This document shows, piece by piece, positions 1 through 14,227 of a stretch of DNA of 64,000 nucleotides. This DNA comes from Ophiodon elongatus (lineage: Eukaryota; Chordata; Actinopteri; Perciformes; Hexagrammidae). The stretch's first letter is position 1; each line of letters starts with the position of its first letter. Position numbers and translations under genes: made by a program. The stretch spans positions 1,921,001 to 1,985,000 of the forward strand of contig JACSYO010001855.1 in NCBI GenBank assembly GCA_016806645.1. Reading direction: 5' to 3'. The notes beneath the pieces are model-generated. The model saw only the letters and a program-made list of their open reading frames with translations, had not been told where the DNA came from and searched no databases.

Positions 1-464
1 GGCAACTGTTTCCCATGAAGGGGCTGAAGCAGCATCCTGAGCATAACCATTTTAGTAGAACGTCTTCCCGCTAACAAACCGATGCCTCTTTACTTCAGTG
101 ATTCATCTCATCTTTTATTTAAAAAGACATTTCGGCAGGAGACTACACTCTTTTTGCACTCCATTTTTTACCTTGAGTGGCCAAGATTTAAAAAATATTC
201 TGAGCAGGAAAATGCACCTCATCACTGCGGCTTTACTTTTGCCATCTCGAAATAAGATGAGCAGAAGGTTCTTCAGTTAGACTTGTAGCATAAGCACAGA
301 GAATTGTTTGCATGGCAAAATGTCAGGTGTCCCTTCCTGTTTCACCACAAGACAATATTATTAAACAATATCAGGCATCAGTCACATTTGACAGAGTTCT
401 CTGTTTGGCTAGTTTACAGCATAGTAAGTGATGTTACTAGTGAGTAGTTTTGTGTGAAAATGCT

Positions 465-503
465 GATGTAGTAGTAGTAGCAGTAGCAGTAGCAGCAGTA
501 GTA
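465..503. repeat. (AGT/AGC)n trinucleotide repeat
   Basis: About 12 units mixing TAG, CAG and CAGCAG steps; non-coding, inside cachd1 intron 1. Confidence 0.85.
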
Positions 504-875
504 TCTAGACATGCAGATTATTTGTAAATTGTAGTTCATCAGGGTAATCCAGAGACCTTGAGTTCTGTGCATTACTCTCAGTAGAGTAACGCATGCCTGA
601 GCGTAACACAGTACAGCAAAGCATTAATCTTTATGACATGAAATGATTAACTGGATGCAGGATTTGTGTTGGCTACTCAGCGGGCCAAAGGAGGCAACCT
701 GGGAGCTGTGGTGAGGAAGGAAAACATCAGCCCACGCCTGGCTAAATAATAGAAATACATAGAGACTCACGTGAAAATGACATATTTACACAGATGCACC
801 CAATGACAAAGAACAGCTCATACAACATGACACGCTGAAAAACCTTTTTCATGTCTAACCAGTCTACATAGGCAA

Positions 876-883
876 TGTGTGTG

Positions 884-957
<74 letters not shown>
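876..957. repeat. (CA)n microsatellite with (GC)n/(GT)n head
   Basis: A GTGTGTGCGCGCGC head passes directly into about 33 CA units, an unbroken alternating purine-pyrimidine run of about 82 bp. Confidence 0.97.
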
Positions 958-962
<5 letters not shown>

Positions 963-1149
963 AGGACAGTTTATGAGTTGTGACCCTGACCAGCGGTAGG
1001 AAACCACACTGCCAAAGTACACACATAAAATACACGCACATTAATACACAAACCTCATTTTTTTTTCCTGCGCTATCGTGCCGATGCATTTGAGTAACTC
1101 ACTAACAATATTTGGATCAGAAGCTGTCTGAGAAGTACGCAGAAGTGCC

Positions 1150-1490
1150 GAAGAGAGTGATGGAAGAAGCACTTTGATCTTTTACTTAAATACAAGTAGC
1201 AATACCACACTGTGGAAAGAAAGGCTGTTACAAGTAGAGAGTCCTGCCTTGAAAATCTTCAGTAGTTAAGTATTGTTACCAAAATATACTTGATAATTTA
1301 TAGTTCATAAATATTTTGTGTTATTAATCTATATCTGCAAAGTAACTAGTAACCACTAAAGTTATCAATTAAATGCAGTTGAGTATAAATACAAAGAAAC
1401 ATAAAATGGAAATGGTAAAGTAGAGTTAAGTACAAGTACCTTAAAAAAAGTGCATTACTTGAGTAAATGTACTGCACACAACATCTAGAG
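1150..1490 (+). mobile_element. Copy of the CAGTGGTGGAAG MITE-like family
   Basis: Begins GTGATGGAAGAAGCACTTTG, followed by TTTTACTTAAATACAAGTAGC, and ends CTTGAGTAAATGTACTGCA. These match the family seen at 34,765 but are diverged, and the right terminus is incomplete. It lies within cachd1 intron 1. Confidence 0.6.
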
Positions 1491-4400
1491 AATGAAGAGT
1501 GAGCAGTTTAAGTGGGAGAGTGAATAGAGAACAAAGGAAAAGAGGATATTGATGCCAGTAGGAAACAGACGATGGACAGAAGATCCTGCCAAGAGAGCGA
1601 TATCACTGTTGATGACTGACCCTTTTCATAATGACCTGATGGAATAAAATCTTATAAACAGATAGGTTTGGAGATGGGTTTGAGAAAAGCAGAGAGGGGT
1701 GATGTTTGGGGGGGTGGAAGTGAGGGTCTCTTGAGAGATCAAAGACCGGGAGGAAGAAGGACGGTGGGGGGAGAAAATAAATGCAAACAAAGAAAAGTTT
1801 AGAAATGTGCACCTGTTGGTTTTGGTTCAGGAGATGTTAGTATTCCCTCAAACTTCCGCATACAGCTTTTACTAGAAACTCAAATCAACAAAAAGAGTGT
1901 GGAGGAAAAAAAAGGCTTTCTGACAAACTTCTGTTCCACAACCCACAGGGCAAATATTTAGTCTGAGACTTAATTAATGCGGAAAAAGGTGTGACCAAAC
2001 TGTTTCCACACTGGCTATGTATGAGAGTCTCACACACAACCTAAAATTTAAAACAATTATAGTGTATTCCTACATTGAACACTCTCATTAGAGTGCAAAC
2101 CTTTTTCAAGACAGCAAGACACGACCCAAGTGTCTGAGATACACATCAAACATACATAACATCAGTATTACTAACATCTGGAAAGTGTGGATGGACGTAT
2201 GACTATTCACATTCAAAGATGTTGAGCATAATCTACCTTTTTACAGCAATTTGTCATCAAAATAACAACATGCCGTGCTGCGTGGTTACTCGCCACTGTT
2301 CTTTGTCTCCTTTTAACAGCTCTGTTCTTGTTGATACATTAATTTACTTAAATTGGCTCGACTATACTTCACAATACAATTCATTCATGCGAGGAGAGGA
2401 ATTACAATCTTATGTTGAAAGGCTTTACATGTAAAAACTATTGAACTCTTGAATTTGCATTGACAGCAAACACCAGAAACAATGAATTAACACAGCAAAC
2501 AGCAGCAGACATAAAAATAAAATAAAAACAACCATGGCTTCTTAATATATGATCAAATATACTTGTAAATGAAAAGAAATGAACACAAACTATATTTTTT
2601 TTTTTTTGTGTGTGTGTTTGTTACTATACGGTCTCAAATAAAGGCCTGGTTCACTCTTCTGTTGAGAAAAATAATGGTAAAAAAAACGAGTTTACTACAC
2701 TTCAAATCTAGCCGTGGTAGCTAGCAGCTATGAGATAACGAAACATATAACGTTAAATCACTGAAGATAGACTCAGCTAAAGGTCCACGTCTTCCTCAGT
2801 AACGGTAAATAAAAATAAAAAAAAGGTCCTGATCACTATTAATGTATTTATGATACATTTATCCAGCTACATTTTAAATCTAGCATAGGTAGCTCGCAGC
2901 TAACAAGCTAGCTAACATCTGTGTTAAATTTAAGGAGACATTGTTCTTGCTTTTCCTAGAATTGCTGGCTAATGTTACAACAGTTAGCTCTACATGAAGT
3001 CCGTACGATATGTTATTTTTTTATGTATCCGCCTTCATTACAGTTATATGACTTTACTAATTGCATTAGTACATGGCTGCCGCAGTGCTATGCACAATCC
3101 TGCTAACAAACATTTATAGGCATAGAGGCACATTTCAGCTTCTCTTTAGGTTATTACACTAGAAAGTGACTTATGGTAAAATACATCCCCAGAGGGTGGG
3201 TGGAGCCCTGTGAGTGAACACAACTGGCAGCAAGAGCTACTAGAAACAAGCGCTCCTCTCCTGCTATCCTAGGGGGAAAAAAAGACTGCCTCCCGGACCG
3301 GCTGAGTAAAGAAACAAACTGGAGCCAATGCACTGCATGAGAACTTAAAGAAGCATGAATTACAAGGTCAGAATATTTTTGGGGCACATTACGCTACTTG
3401 CACACATCAAATTTATAGAAACAGAATGAACCCTTAATGTCAGTTTGACTGGCTGTGAATTCCCTGAATCCTTCTCCCTCAATCATTAAGTGAAGGGTCT
3501 TTCTTTTTATTTAAAATATTTTATAAAAAAAGGGCCCTAATGTATGAGAAATTACAATGAATTTAAAGTCCTAGGACTCACATCTCAGGCATTGCATTCA
3601 TATTCACAACTCTAATTATGTAAAAATATATAGAATCAATATCTAATTTATATTCATTAACACTCAAGCAAACCAAACACCGCGTCCGTGTTTCACCAAC
3701 ATGTCAAACTGAGCTCACGTCAGCTGAATATGCATCAGGTTTCTTCCCCGTGCTGTCTAAACATTGGAAACCTCTCCTATTCAGATTCATGAGTCGATCA
3801 TTGCTGTGTGCAGAAGCTCAAGTGTGAGTGCTTTCAAGAAAGACAGAGAGAGCGAGAGAGAGAGAGAGAGTTCCCCAAGGACACTCACACGTTTCTGGTA
3901 TGTAAATGATGAGAGGCTTTGCTGCTGTGAATATGAGGAAAGGGAGAGCAGTGTTTCTGTTTTTTAACGACAGCTCCTCTCAAAGAAAACTCTTCCATTT
4001 GGCATCCCTGCTATACTGGTCAATCAAAACCCTGGTTTGGGACCTCATTAAACACCGACAATATTCATGTTTTCACATTCCAAGGGGGAGTGAAATGACA
4101 GCATTTCTATTTATACATTTATATATAAATGATCTATAGTTTTATTGAGTCCTAGTTTCTTTTGTACTGTACAAACTATGATGATTTGTGATGTGTTCAA
4201 GCCAGTTTTTTTTTTACACTGAACCAAACTACGGCAGCATAAACCTTCAGCCCCAGCATGTGATTTTAGAAAGAGGGTGACGTGTAACACAACAGCGTCT
4301 GTGTCTAGTGCGTGCGTAGTGCTGCCATGTCGGCAGTCCCTTTTACAAAGATGTCGATTCGGCTCTGTGATTACTTCCGCTGTCGTCTTAATGGTGGAAC

Positions 4401-4707
4401 AACAATCCCCCCCATTCCGTGTTTGTACATTTTATACAGTGAGAAGAACTAACGGCCTAACTAACAGTCCTGCCTTGAGCAGGCTGTGTGGAAAGTGCTG
4501 TTGTCTCAAAAGCTTTGGAAAGAGAAGGCAAGATGGACTGTTAAGTATTACATAGTAAATGTATTATTGTAGACCATAAACGTCTGAAGATTTTATTACT
4601 TAATTATTTATAAAGGGTATCGTTAAAAAAAAAATGTATACACTCTGGTTATTTATAATATCAAATCAACCCTATCATAGATGCAGACCAACTCACTACT
4701 ACCTGTT

Positions 4708-4738
4708 CACACACACACGCACACACACGCACACACGC

Positions 4739-4780
<42 letters not shown>
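4708..4780. repeat. (CA)n microsatellite with interspersed CG units
   Basis: CA units with regular ACACGC interruptions in the left half and pure (CA)n in the right half. Confidence 0.97.
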
Positions 4781-4783
<3 letters not shown>

Positions 4784-5970
4784 TGTTCCCACAGAGCTCA
4801 GTATCAGTCTAAGAGTTCTTTCACACATAGACCAAATAACACTGTCGGAATAATGTTTCTAGAAAAGGTAAGCGGGCTGGCTTATTCACACGATCATCAA
4901 CTTCACCAAACCGAGCAGGTTTACGGCTGCCGATTGAGTTCTGAATCCAAATACAGTTGTACCTTTATGCTGAAAACTTCTAAACATGAATGCTGTCAAA
5001 GTCCTAGTTTGCCATTGTTTCAGTTTAAGTATTCACCAAATGGTTAAAGTTTCCTATTAGCTTCACAAAGTAATCGCCCTCTAATTGTGTTAAAAAGGAG
5101 CCAGAGACATACTGCAAAAACCTGATCCATGAATGAACTCCATCAAGACCAAACTAAATTCACACACATTTTACTTTGTGGTATACAAGTTGTAAGATTT
5201 TTAAGTTTGTTCTACCAAGTGTGGGAAAAGTGTTCAAATCTGCCAGTAGACTGCACAGATGTTGTTGCTAACACAAGATGTTTTAATTAGTACTTTATAG
5301 TGTAAAAAAGGGGACAACACATTGGCATTGGCACTAAACACAGATATCTTAAGCAGATTTCACGTGTTTATATGTAAATGTGAAACTTCACTTGGAAAAA
5401 AAAGATCTAATTTCCTGGAATTTTTCACTGTAACATTTATTCACATAGGAATAAGCAAGTTCCAGAAAATGTAGAGAAAGACTGAATGTGTAGACGGGGT
5501 TTGTCTGCCAAGAGATACCAGCAGCAACCCCAGCTGGCTGACAGTGCCAACACCAGGGCTCGACAGACTGAGAGAAGCTGGCATGGCACCAGGCAGCCAA
5601 CCCTGGCAATGAGCATGTCTTCTGGGGAAAAAGAAGAAGAAGAAGAAGAATGTGTCTGAGAGACAGAAGTTTGGAAGGAGAGGAGAGGAGAGGACCGGAG
5701 AAGACAAGTTTCTTGTAGAAAGAGTTAACTGGGCTTCTGCTGGAGAAAGACACACAAATGTCTAAATAGTCTCGCTAAATAGTCTTGCTATACCACTGGC
5801 TGAATATTAGACCTCTCAGCTGGACCACCAGTGCTGATTTCAGTGGATCAAAGGGACACAAACACATACACAGACTGACAGTGGAGCTTCTTTTGGACAG
5901 GAGGATCAAATTGATGCTTTTCAGACAGCACCAATAATTGTGTGAACCAACAAGGTGATAAACACAGAGA

Positions 5971-5971
<1 letters not shown>

Positions 5972-6013
<42 letters not shown>
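5972..6013. repeat. (CA)n microsatellite
   Basis: About 21 uninterrupted CA units in cachd1 intron 1. Confidence 0.97.
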
Positions 6014-6018
<5 letters not shown>

Positions 6019-8409
6019 ATATAATATATCTGCCTCTTTAACGAACCAATCGTTTTCTGACACAGAGAACCTGCACACACACAGACTGAGACAGCCAGAG
6101 AGAAAAATAATGAGAAAACTGAGGGCAACATGTAAAACACATTGCATGATTATTTCAAGATGGTGCCTATGCAACAAGAGCAATATGTTTTTATGAGACT
6201 GGGACCCGTCGTGAGGCATTATGGTTATCATTTGGCCACTGAGCTGAATGGGTTTAAAGAACCTAAGGACTCTGTTACCATGTCTCACTGAAATGAGATC
6301 ACTAATCTGCTGTGTTGACTTTCCAATGAGGAGGAAATGTCCATTGTGATGCTGAGAGCTGAGTTGCTGCAGTCTTACATACATAAAGTTGGGGCAGTGT
6401 TATAGTGGCGAGTTTGCTGGTCAATGGTGTGTCCAGACATGTGTCCTGTAAAATGCACAATATAACACAAACTAAGGTCCTGTGCAGGTGGCCTATTGTA
6501 GTTTAGGACAATGGGCAAGGCCACTCCCCGAACACGCCCCCGATGTCTTGAACTCTGCATTGCAATAATTGTCAAAAATCACATTGGACACCGGAAATAA
6601 ACGAACTTCATCACAGGCAGGAAAAGGTGACCCGGGGTGGCGTTGACATGCCAGCAGGAGAAAATGTGTTGAACACCGAAGCCTCTCCTAATGCTCGTCT
6701 TGCATTACTTGTGAGTCGGTCCAGATCAAATAAGCAACTCGTATGGCAGAAACATTACTGAGGCCAGAGACACCGATAGCCAAACACAGCTGCAGCCGCT
6801 CCATGCGCGCAGGGTCTGTGTTTATGTGAGAGATGTGTGCGTATGGTTGGAGATAGAGATGGTGTAAGGGTGTGACTTGAGGTGTTTACATGCGTTTGGA
6901 ACACTAAAAGTGTCTGAAGCCATCTACCCATTTTTTTTTCCCCTCTCGCACTCAACAGCCCGACACTCCGACACTCCTGTCTGCCTCCCAATTAGCAAGC
7001 GCTATCACATTCTCTTGCCATTTCCTCTGCGAGAATGAAAAGGCGCTGCGTCTCTTTTCATCTTCCAAGCCGGTCTCGTCTCACGGAGACACAGAGGCAG
7101 AATGTCCAAAGTCCAACTCATTAGATCAGGTCACTTCCTGACTTATCTTCAAAGGCTGTGAACCAGCAGAAGACAAAAAGGCACAGGACAGTTTCACATT
7201 CCACCACCGGCAGACACAATTACACCGAGAGATGGGAATGGGGAGCAGAGACGATGAGAAGATGACGGTGAAGATTGACAGAATGCAGTCTGCGCCACGG
7301 TTCCTCGTTTCTATTTTTTTCTGACTGCTGAGACCTCAGGGCACGACGGAACTCCAAAGGAAAGGATAATGATGGTCTACTAATCTATCTTCCTATAATA
7401 TTATATCACACAAAGTTATTTCAGTGTGAAAGGATGTGAACCACAGAACGTACACCGGCATGTGCATGCACAGTGTACGTAAACGGTCATGTGACGTGCA
7501 TTTTCAGGCGTGTTGGTGTTGATGGAGATCATCTCTAAAACGATGATTGAAAGCTCAAATGCACGGAGATCATTTTAAAACAAAAATGTATTTGTAACGT
7601 ACCTATGTTCTTAAGACATTTGCAAACCTACCCTTCTAGCTATATATGACTAATGTTCGATCCATCGTAAGTTGCTTGTCAAAACACACCAACTCTACAT
7701 CCGTGTTCAAGCTTCCAGAGTTCAAAGCTCCCTCTGCCTTTAATTTGAAGCAGCAAACTAACATAAAACCTGAACTCTCAGCATCCATTGAACGGACACA
7801 AACCGGGGCTGGATATGTGGTGTTAATCATTCCTGACTGCACCTTTAACCGGCTGGTGTCATTATGTTTATGAAGGGCCGTGAGGAGAGAAGTCAGACTA
7901 ACTGAGCTGACCTCGACAACCTTGTGACCCCAGAGTCGGAGAGGCGCCGTGTAATTCCTCACAATCAGAGACAAAGCTGCAAACCGCTGTAACTGTGTGT
8001 GTTTTGTGTGTCTTTATATAACATCTCAACACGAGAGACCTGCTATTTCTTCTCTCCCAGTCTTCCCTCACACTCTTAACAGCCTTCTGTCTCAAGGAAG
8101 AACCTCAAAGCATACCAGTACATATTCACAGTCAGATCTTCGTCCCGGAAAACGCACCTATCCAAATACAAAAATACTGCAAACGGGCATAAAAACGTGG
8201 ATGGAAATTTGAGACACTTTTTGGAAACAGTGCTTCTCAACAACTGTGAAGTTTGGGTTTACCGCCAGTTTATGTACGCAACACAGAGCCCTGAGAGAGA
8301 AGCATAAACAGAGAGAGAAAAAAAGAGGCATGAAACGCAGTCTGATCCGCTTCTCCACAGCATGAGCTCCAACTTTCTCCTCATCGAGAATGCAAAGCCT
8401 CTTCTCCAG

Positions 8410-8411
<2 letters not shown>

Positions 8412-8483
<72 letters not shown>
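8412..8483. repeat. (GT)n microsatellite
   Basis: About 36 perfect GT units. A second (GT)n begins only 335 bp further on (8819). Confidence 0.97.
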
Positions 8484-8486
<3 letters not shown>

Positions 8487-8817
8487 AAATGCATGTCTGA
8501 GGGAGGGAACTGGTCCCTCTACTATGCTTGGCCTTCCAGCCTGGTATTTTTGCTCGCTGCCCCCTTGCCTTCACCACAAGCCGCCGCCCCCTTTCCTTTC
8601 CCTTCTTTCGCTCTTTCAGGGAGAGTTCATTTTGAGTGTTGCCCATTGTGGCGGGTGAAGGGACTGACTTGCTAAGGGGTGGCCTTGGGTCCCTTGGCTC
8701 ACACTGCCAGGTCAGCCCTGTTGGAGCTAACTAAGTAACACTGGCAGGAATCTGGACAAAACACAAAGCCTGGATCACCAATAAAGATCCTTTTCACTCT
8801 TTCGTCGAGTGCATTTG

Positions 8818-8818
<1 letters not shown>

Positions 8819-8887
<69 letters not shown>
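8819..8887. repeat. (TG)n microsatellite
   Basis: About 34 perfect TG units. Confidence 0.97.
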
Positions 8888-8888
<1 letters not shown>

Positions 8889-9094
8889 TAGAGACAACGC
8901 TGAAGGGGTGATCGTGAATGGGAGAGAAAGAGCGAGAGAGGTAATGGAGAGAGGGGGGGAATCATTAAAAAAGGGAGAATGAGCTGATTAGACAGCCAGT
9001 TAATTAGTTCTCCTCCTTAATAAGCAAAGGACGGAGTTAGCTACTTTCACTGAAAACCTGGAGGGTTGGTGCACAGGGCTCATTTCAATGCAGA

Positions 9095-9310
9095 GAAAAT
9101 TAGAGCTGAAAGGATTAGTTGATTAATCAGCAGACAGAAAATTAATCTATAACTGTTTTGATAGGCGATTCATCATTTTAACTTATTCATGATACTGAAA
9201 TGCCAAATATTGGTGGTGAGGATTTGATCCTTTTCCCTATTTTCGTGTCATCAAGGGAATATCTGTAACAATACTTCGGATTAATCAATAACAATCATTA
9301 GTTGCATGTC
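9095..9310. repeat. Copy of the GCTGCAAC-TTGATTA repeat family
   Basis: AGCTGAAAGGATTAGTTGAT, TAATCAGCAGACAGAAAATT and TGTTTTGATAGGCGATTCAT at the left; GGATTAATCAATAACAATCA with TTAGTTGCATGTC at the right, in inverted relation to the start. Confidence 0.45.
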
Positions 9311-10854
9311 TACAGAAGAAATGGAGAGGGAGCAAGCAGACTTTTATCATAAATTGTGGGAATCAAAAACTTGCCTTTGTGGCCTCAAAAGTAAACTTGG
9401 CAGGATTTACATTCAAGTACCATTTATGAAACATGACTGTGGATGAAACAAACTATTATTTTCTCAATTGATTAATCATCTACTCCGTCATGAAAAAATC
9501 GTACAGTATTCTAAAATTGGTTGTAATGTTTTGTTGTTAAAATAATGAAAAGGGGAGCAAGCAGACACAACATTTATTGTAAATAAATGGGAGGTTGACA
9601 AAAGAAAAACTTGCCTTTGTGATTTGTCAGAACTGACGGTCTGGGCCTCACCAAGTGGTGGACTGCGGTCTAGACCCTGACCCTGCTACTTTGACTACAC
9701 TCTGAGACTGTTTTCCTCGGTGGTCTAACCAGAGAAGCACAACACACCTTGACCACGTTTGGATCGGCTCACAGCTGTGAGTCAGCTTCCTCCCTTATGA
9801 ACATTACTAAAAACCAAGTACTGATCCAGGCTCACCAGTGAGCACACATGTGCATGACAACGGCCCCAACGCCTTTCAAGCCAACATTCAAACTACTGGC
9901 AGGGCGATCACAAGCCCATTTCCTTCACTAGAAAAGGAATTAGAAACAACTAAATAAAATAAAGAGAAAAGAGGCTACTCAAAGCTTCGCTTGCATTTTT
10001 TCTAGATGGAGACACTTTATTTTATTCTGTTTTGTTTTGTTTTGCTTGAAATGTAGGCCGTAAGTTATTATTCAAGATAGAGAGAGCTTTTTACTGATTT
10101 TCATTTCATTTCATTTATTGATAGTCCCATTGAGATTTAAAAATCGGTTTTCCGACGGAGTCCTGACCAGACGGCAGCATAAAAGCACTACAATAACAGA
10201 CCTAAAACAAAATGATGCAAATTGCATCAACCAATGAATCAGCAGTGGTACACTGGCCCTATTTGAATGTTAATTGAATACCCCTGCTTTAGTATTAGAA
10301 AATGTTGAATGAATTTAGAGAATATGCACATCAAAATTCCTCAGAGCCTAAGGTGACATTTCAATTTATTTTGTCTCGCCAACTTCCCAAAACCCAAACA
10401 CAGTTATTGAGTTTACGATTATTTAAAAAACAGACAAATGCAGCAAATCCTTACATTTGAGAGACTATAACTGGAGGGGATTTGCCATCGTTGCTGCGAA
10501 AATGACAAACAATTATCAAAATAGTTTCCAATTGATTCAGCTAACTAACACTTTCGGCTCCATATATGATAATGATGCAACACGCAGATGCATACCTGCA
10601 ATTGGCATCCTGACGTTTATCTCAGGCTAAACTTTTAACGACAGGATGCTTGCAGCTGGAAGAAAATGTCACTTTCCTTAATCTGAACATATTTAACTAC
10701 AATCGCACTTTGGTAGCAACCACGGAGATGTTCAGAGGAGCTCAGCATTGTAGAGCAGGTCAAAACAAAAAGGCAAGTCAGGAAATTTAGAGAAAGCAAA
10801 GGCAGAAACAAAAAAGGCAAAAACTGAGGAGGCTGAAAATCACTGCAAAACCAA

Positions 10855-11004
10855 ACACACACACACACAGAGACAGAGACAGAGACAGAGAGAGAGAGAG
10901 AGACAGAGACAGAGAGAGAGACAGACACACAGAGACAGAGAGAGACAGAGAGAGAGAGGGAGAGAGAGAGACAGAGACACAAACACAGAGACAGAGACAG
11001 AGAC

Positions 11005-11067
<63 letters not shown>

Positions 11068-11080
11068 AGAGAGAGAGACC
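10855..11080. repeat. Compound (CA)n/(GACA)n/(GA)n repeat, 226 bp
   Basis: Starts with (CA)n, passes through blocks of GAGACA with varied GA spacing, and ends in a long pure (GA)n with one AAAAG break. The whole tract is almost purely purine apart from C in the GACA units. Confidence 0.95.
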
Positions 11081-14000
11081 TTCTTCAACAGAGAAATGTG
11101 GGAAACAGATCAAAAAGCGGTCAGATAAATTATCTGGCCACGACAGTACAGACAGATTCAAACCACAACAGCTGGTGCAGAAGGGGAAGAACATCAGTTT
11201 TATTCTCCGTCTCGACCGCAGTCCAGCGGGAGCCAAGAGACGGTGCACTAGGCTGTACTTACACAGGAAAAAATGAAAGGGATTTTTGATTGAAATGAAT
11301 GAGAGCCATCTTGTTAAAAGCCCTGGAGAAGAAGAAGAAAAGAACACATGAAAATGTTTTTCTCCTCATATCTTCCAGCAGCCTTTTAGTACGGTCATGT
11401 AGCCAAATGATACATGAGGACTGCTCAGGTCTCTACAGAGGTCATTTGGCAGCTGTTAAAAAAATTAACATCTTAAAATTTTTATTTAACAAAGTTATCT
11501 GTGACTTGGGCCCAGAAAACCTGACTGCGGTCACACTTTTTTTTAACAAAACTAAATTTGAATGCCCTAGAAGAGCACATTTTTGGTGGTTGTCGCTCAG
11601 AATGAAATCCTTACAAATAAGATAAGTGCTGGGCTAAAAGACAAAAAGAATAAAATCTCAATTATTTCCTTAAGCAAAATGCAGAATTCACCTTTCACGA
11701 AGCACCACCCCTCTTGATTTCTGTTACTAGGCACGTCATACAGCTTACAATATCAGTGAGAGATATTCCAACAGAAATAATAGCAAAATTCTGGAACAAC
11801 AGTTGAGAGAAGTAGACAGAAAGGACTACAATATGCATTTGAGAGCTAAATCCACAGTATAATTTGTTGGTGGACTATTGTGAATGAAGAGGCCATTAAA
11901 ATAGAGGGAAAAGCTCACCAGTCCGGATGCAAGCGTCAGACATGCGACGTGACAGACGAACCTATCGAGGAACAGCACTGTTCCTGCACAGCAGGGTTTG
12001 GTTTTTAAGGTAAGCCCCCTATAGCTTTCATTATCTAATTTAAAACTAAATGTTCCCCCTGTTCCATAAGTTTAAACCATGCCAGGATATTGCTTGCACA
12101 TTGTGGGTGATCCATACATTGGGTTGCCTTCAGAAATGTGAAAAATACAACACTCCCTCTAAACTTTGAGGATATCTGCTGTGGAACCTCCATATTCCAT
12201 TCACACCGCTGAGAGGCCTCCTGCGCTTTGTTACTGTTGCGTACATGGGATTGGGCAGTGGCCGTTTTAGGGAGGGGCTTAGCAACAGGTCAACTGAAAC
12301 GTCCGATTTTTTAGGACTTCATTTGCAAGATAGACGAGCATGAATAATAAAATGATCTTGCTGAACAAAACATGTTAGTATCATAAACTTGTTTGCCACA
12401 GAGCTTATTTTCTGCAATAACCCAAAAGCCAATGGAAAAAAAAAAAAATCACATTGGATTCATGTCGAGGGAACCAGTGTGATGCTTACTTCAGGGGTTG
12501 GCCCACAAAAGTATGTCCTCCCTGCAGCACAATATAGGATATACGGTTGCTTTTCTTAAATCCAGATGTCACACGGTTTCCATTTAAGAGCAGCATTTAA
12601 TTCCCAGTCTTGTCAAACAAGTCTGGGGACTTCACCGTGTCTGATGTGTGTTCAGTTGGAGGTTAGAGACACCGTGGAGCAGAGCAGTTGGATAGGAGGG
12701 GCGCCTGAGCCTCTCAATGACTGGACTCAGGCCAAAACATACAACAGCTCCACATTTAATGAAAACGTGGCCCTTTGCTGCGTTCTCCCCTGCATTGTGA
12801 CGGGATGATAAAGGTGACAGTCGACAGAACTGGGATGTTTCCCCGGTTTTGGACGGGCCAAGACTGATATCAAAAGTCATTCCAAGTTCAAAAACATTGC
12901 AGATGTCGCTATGGGACTTTGCAGCTGTTCGCAAAGAGCCCGGTTGCTCCAAGAAAAACGGACTCAAGAAACATAATTCTTAATTTCAATTTAACTTTTG
13001 AATTATAGAATTTTTTTGCTTGGAAAATGAGGTCCCGTATACCCTGAAGGTTATCACATCAGTTACCATGTTTATTTTCAATTTAGCTTGGATAAAAACT
13101 AAACGTTTGAAGTATTCATGTATCAGCAGCCAAGAACCCAATAACTGTCAGTGAGTGACAGTAAGTGTAAAAAAAAATAAATAAAATAAAAATGCTCCAT
13201 GCAATAATAGTTTGGAAAAAACACCAGTTAAAATGGAAAAAGGCAAGAGGTGCAGATCGTTCGGCACAGCCTCGAATGGCTCATAAACCGCTGAGGCACT
13301 TCATGATTTATGGTTGGACTAAAAAGGAGGAGTTGTGCCTTCACAATGCAACGCAAGGCTGACTAATGCAAAGCTCCTGGAGCTCAGACGACCTGCACAT
13401 GTCACACAAGAGAAAGGAGGGGAGCGAAACAGAAGCAGTAAGATATCCCCGCAACTTTGAAAACCTGACTGATATTTAATGTGGTGAGACAATATGAGAG
13501 GTGGCGGTTAAAGAAGAAACCACCACTCTCACCATGCTCGTCTTGGATGTGAAAATATGAACAGACGGTTATTAGATCTATAGGAACCCTCCAGTACATG
13601 CTTATGGAGATGTTTAGGCTTTTCACCCACAAATTCAAAATTTCTTGAATCCACCTGAACAATGCAGTCAATACTTTGTGTTGACCGAGGAGTCACTCGG
13701 AGTGACAAAACAGAATTGTCACTTGACCCCACGGTTCCCCTCAGCTCCAGCGTTTTATCTTCTTTTAACTCATCGTTTTGGTTTTATTGCCAGCAACGCT
13801 ACCGTTCTGGTTCACTCCCTGCATCATTGTTTTCAGCCGTTTTTCTGCAAAGGGGCTTGTAAAAGCAAATTGCACACTAACGGCAAACAATAAACAGACA
13901 AAGTTAGCAACTAGCTGGCCAACATATGGAGCAAATTGATAAAATAATTCCTAACATCTCCCTATTTATCAGCACCAGTTTTAAACCAACATAGCAGCAG

Positions 14001-14227
14001 CCACCTTTGCGAACATTGAAGCAAAACATCCATATTGAATGATACAAAACTTGGATTGAATGGTTAGTGGTAATAGAATGGACACCAGGGTCTTGAGTGA
14101 TGCTGTGAGATACAGGTATCTGACCAAAAGGTTAGTTCAGTAACCTACAACAATACTATGCTAGTTGACAAGAGAAGTTCTCCATCCTCAACCCCAAAGT
14201 ATGTTTCTATAGTCTTTGATTTGCAAC

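Noticed and set aside
742..1089. Long open frames of alternating Cys-Val or Thr-His residues (also at 8158-8675, 48833-49366, 56269-56570 and others)
   Set aside because: They are readings of (CA)n/(GT)n microsatellites, which have no stop codon in any frame; no conserved protein sequence lies on either side.
10635..11347. Ser-Leu-rich open frames on the minus strand
   Set aside because: Translation of the (GA)n/(GACA)n compound repeat; no initiation context, domains or splice structure.
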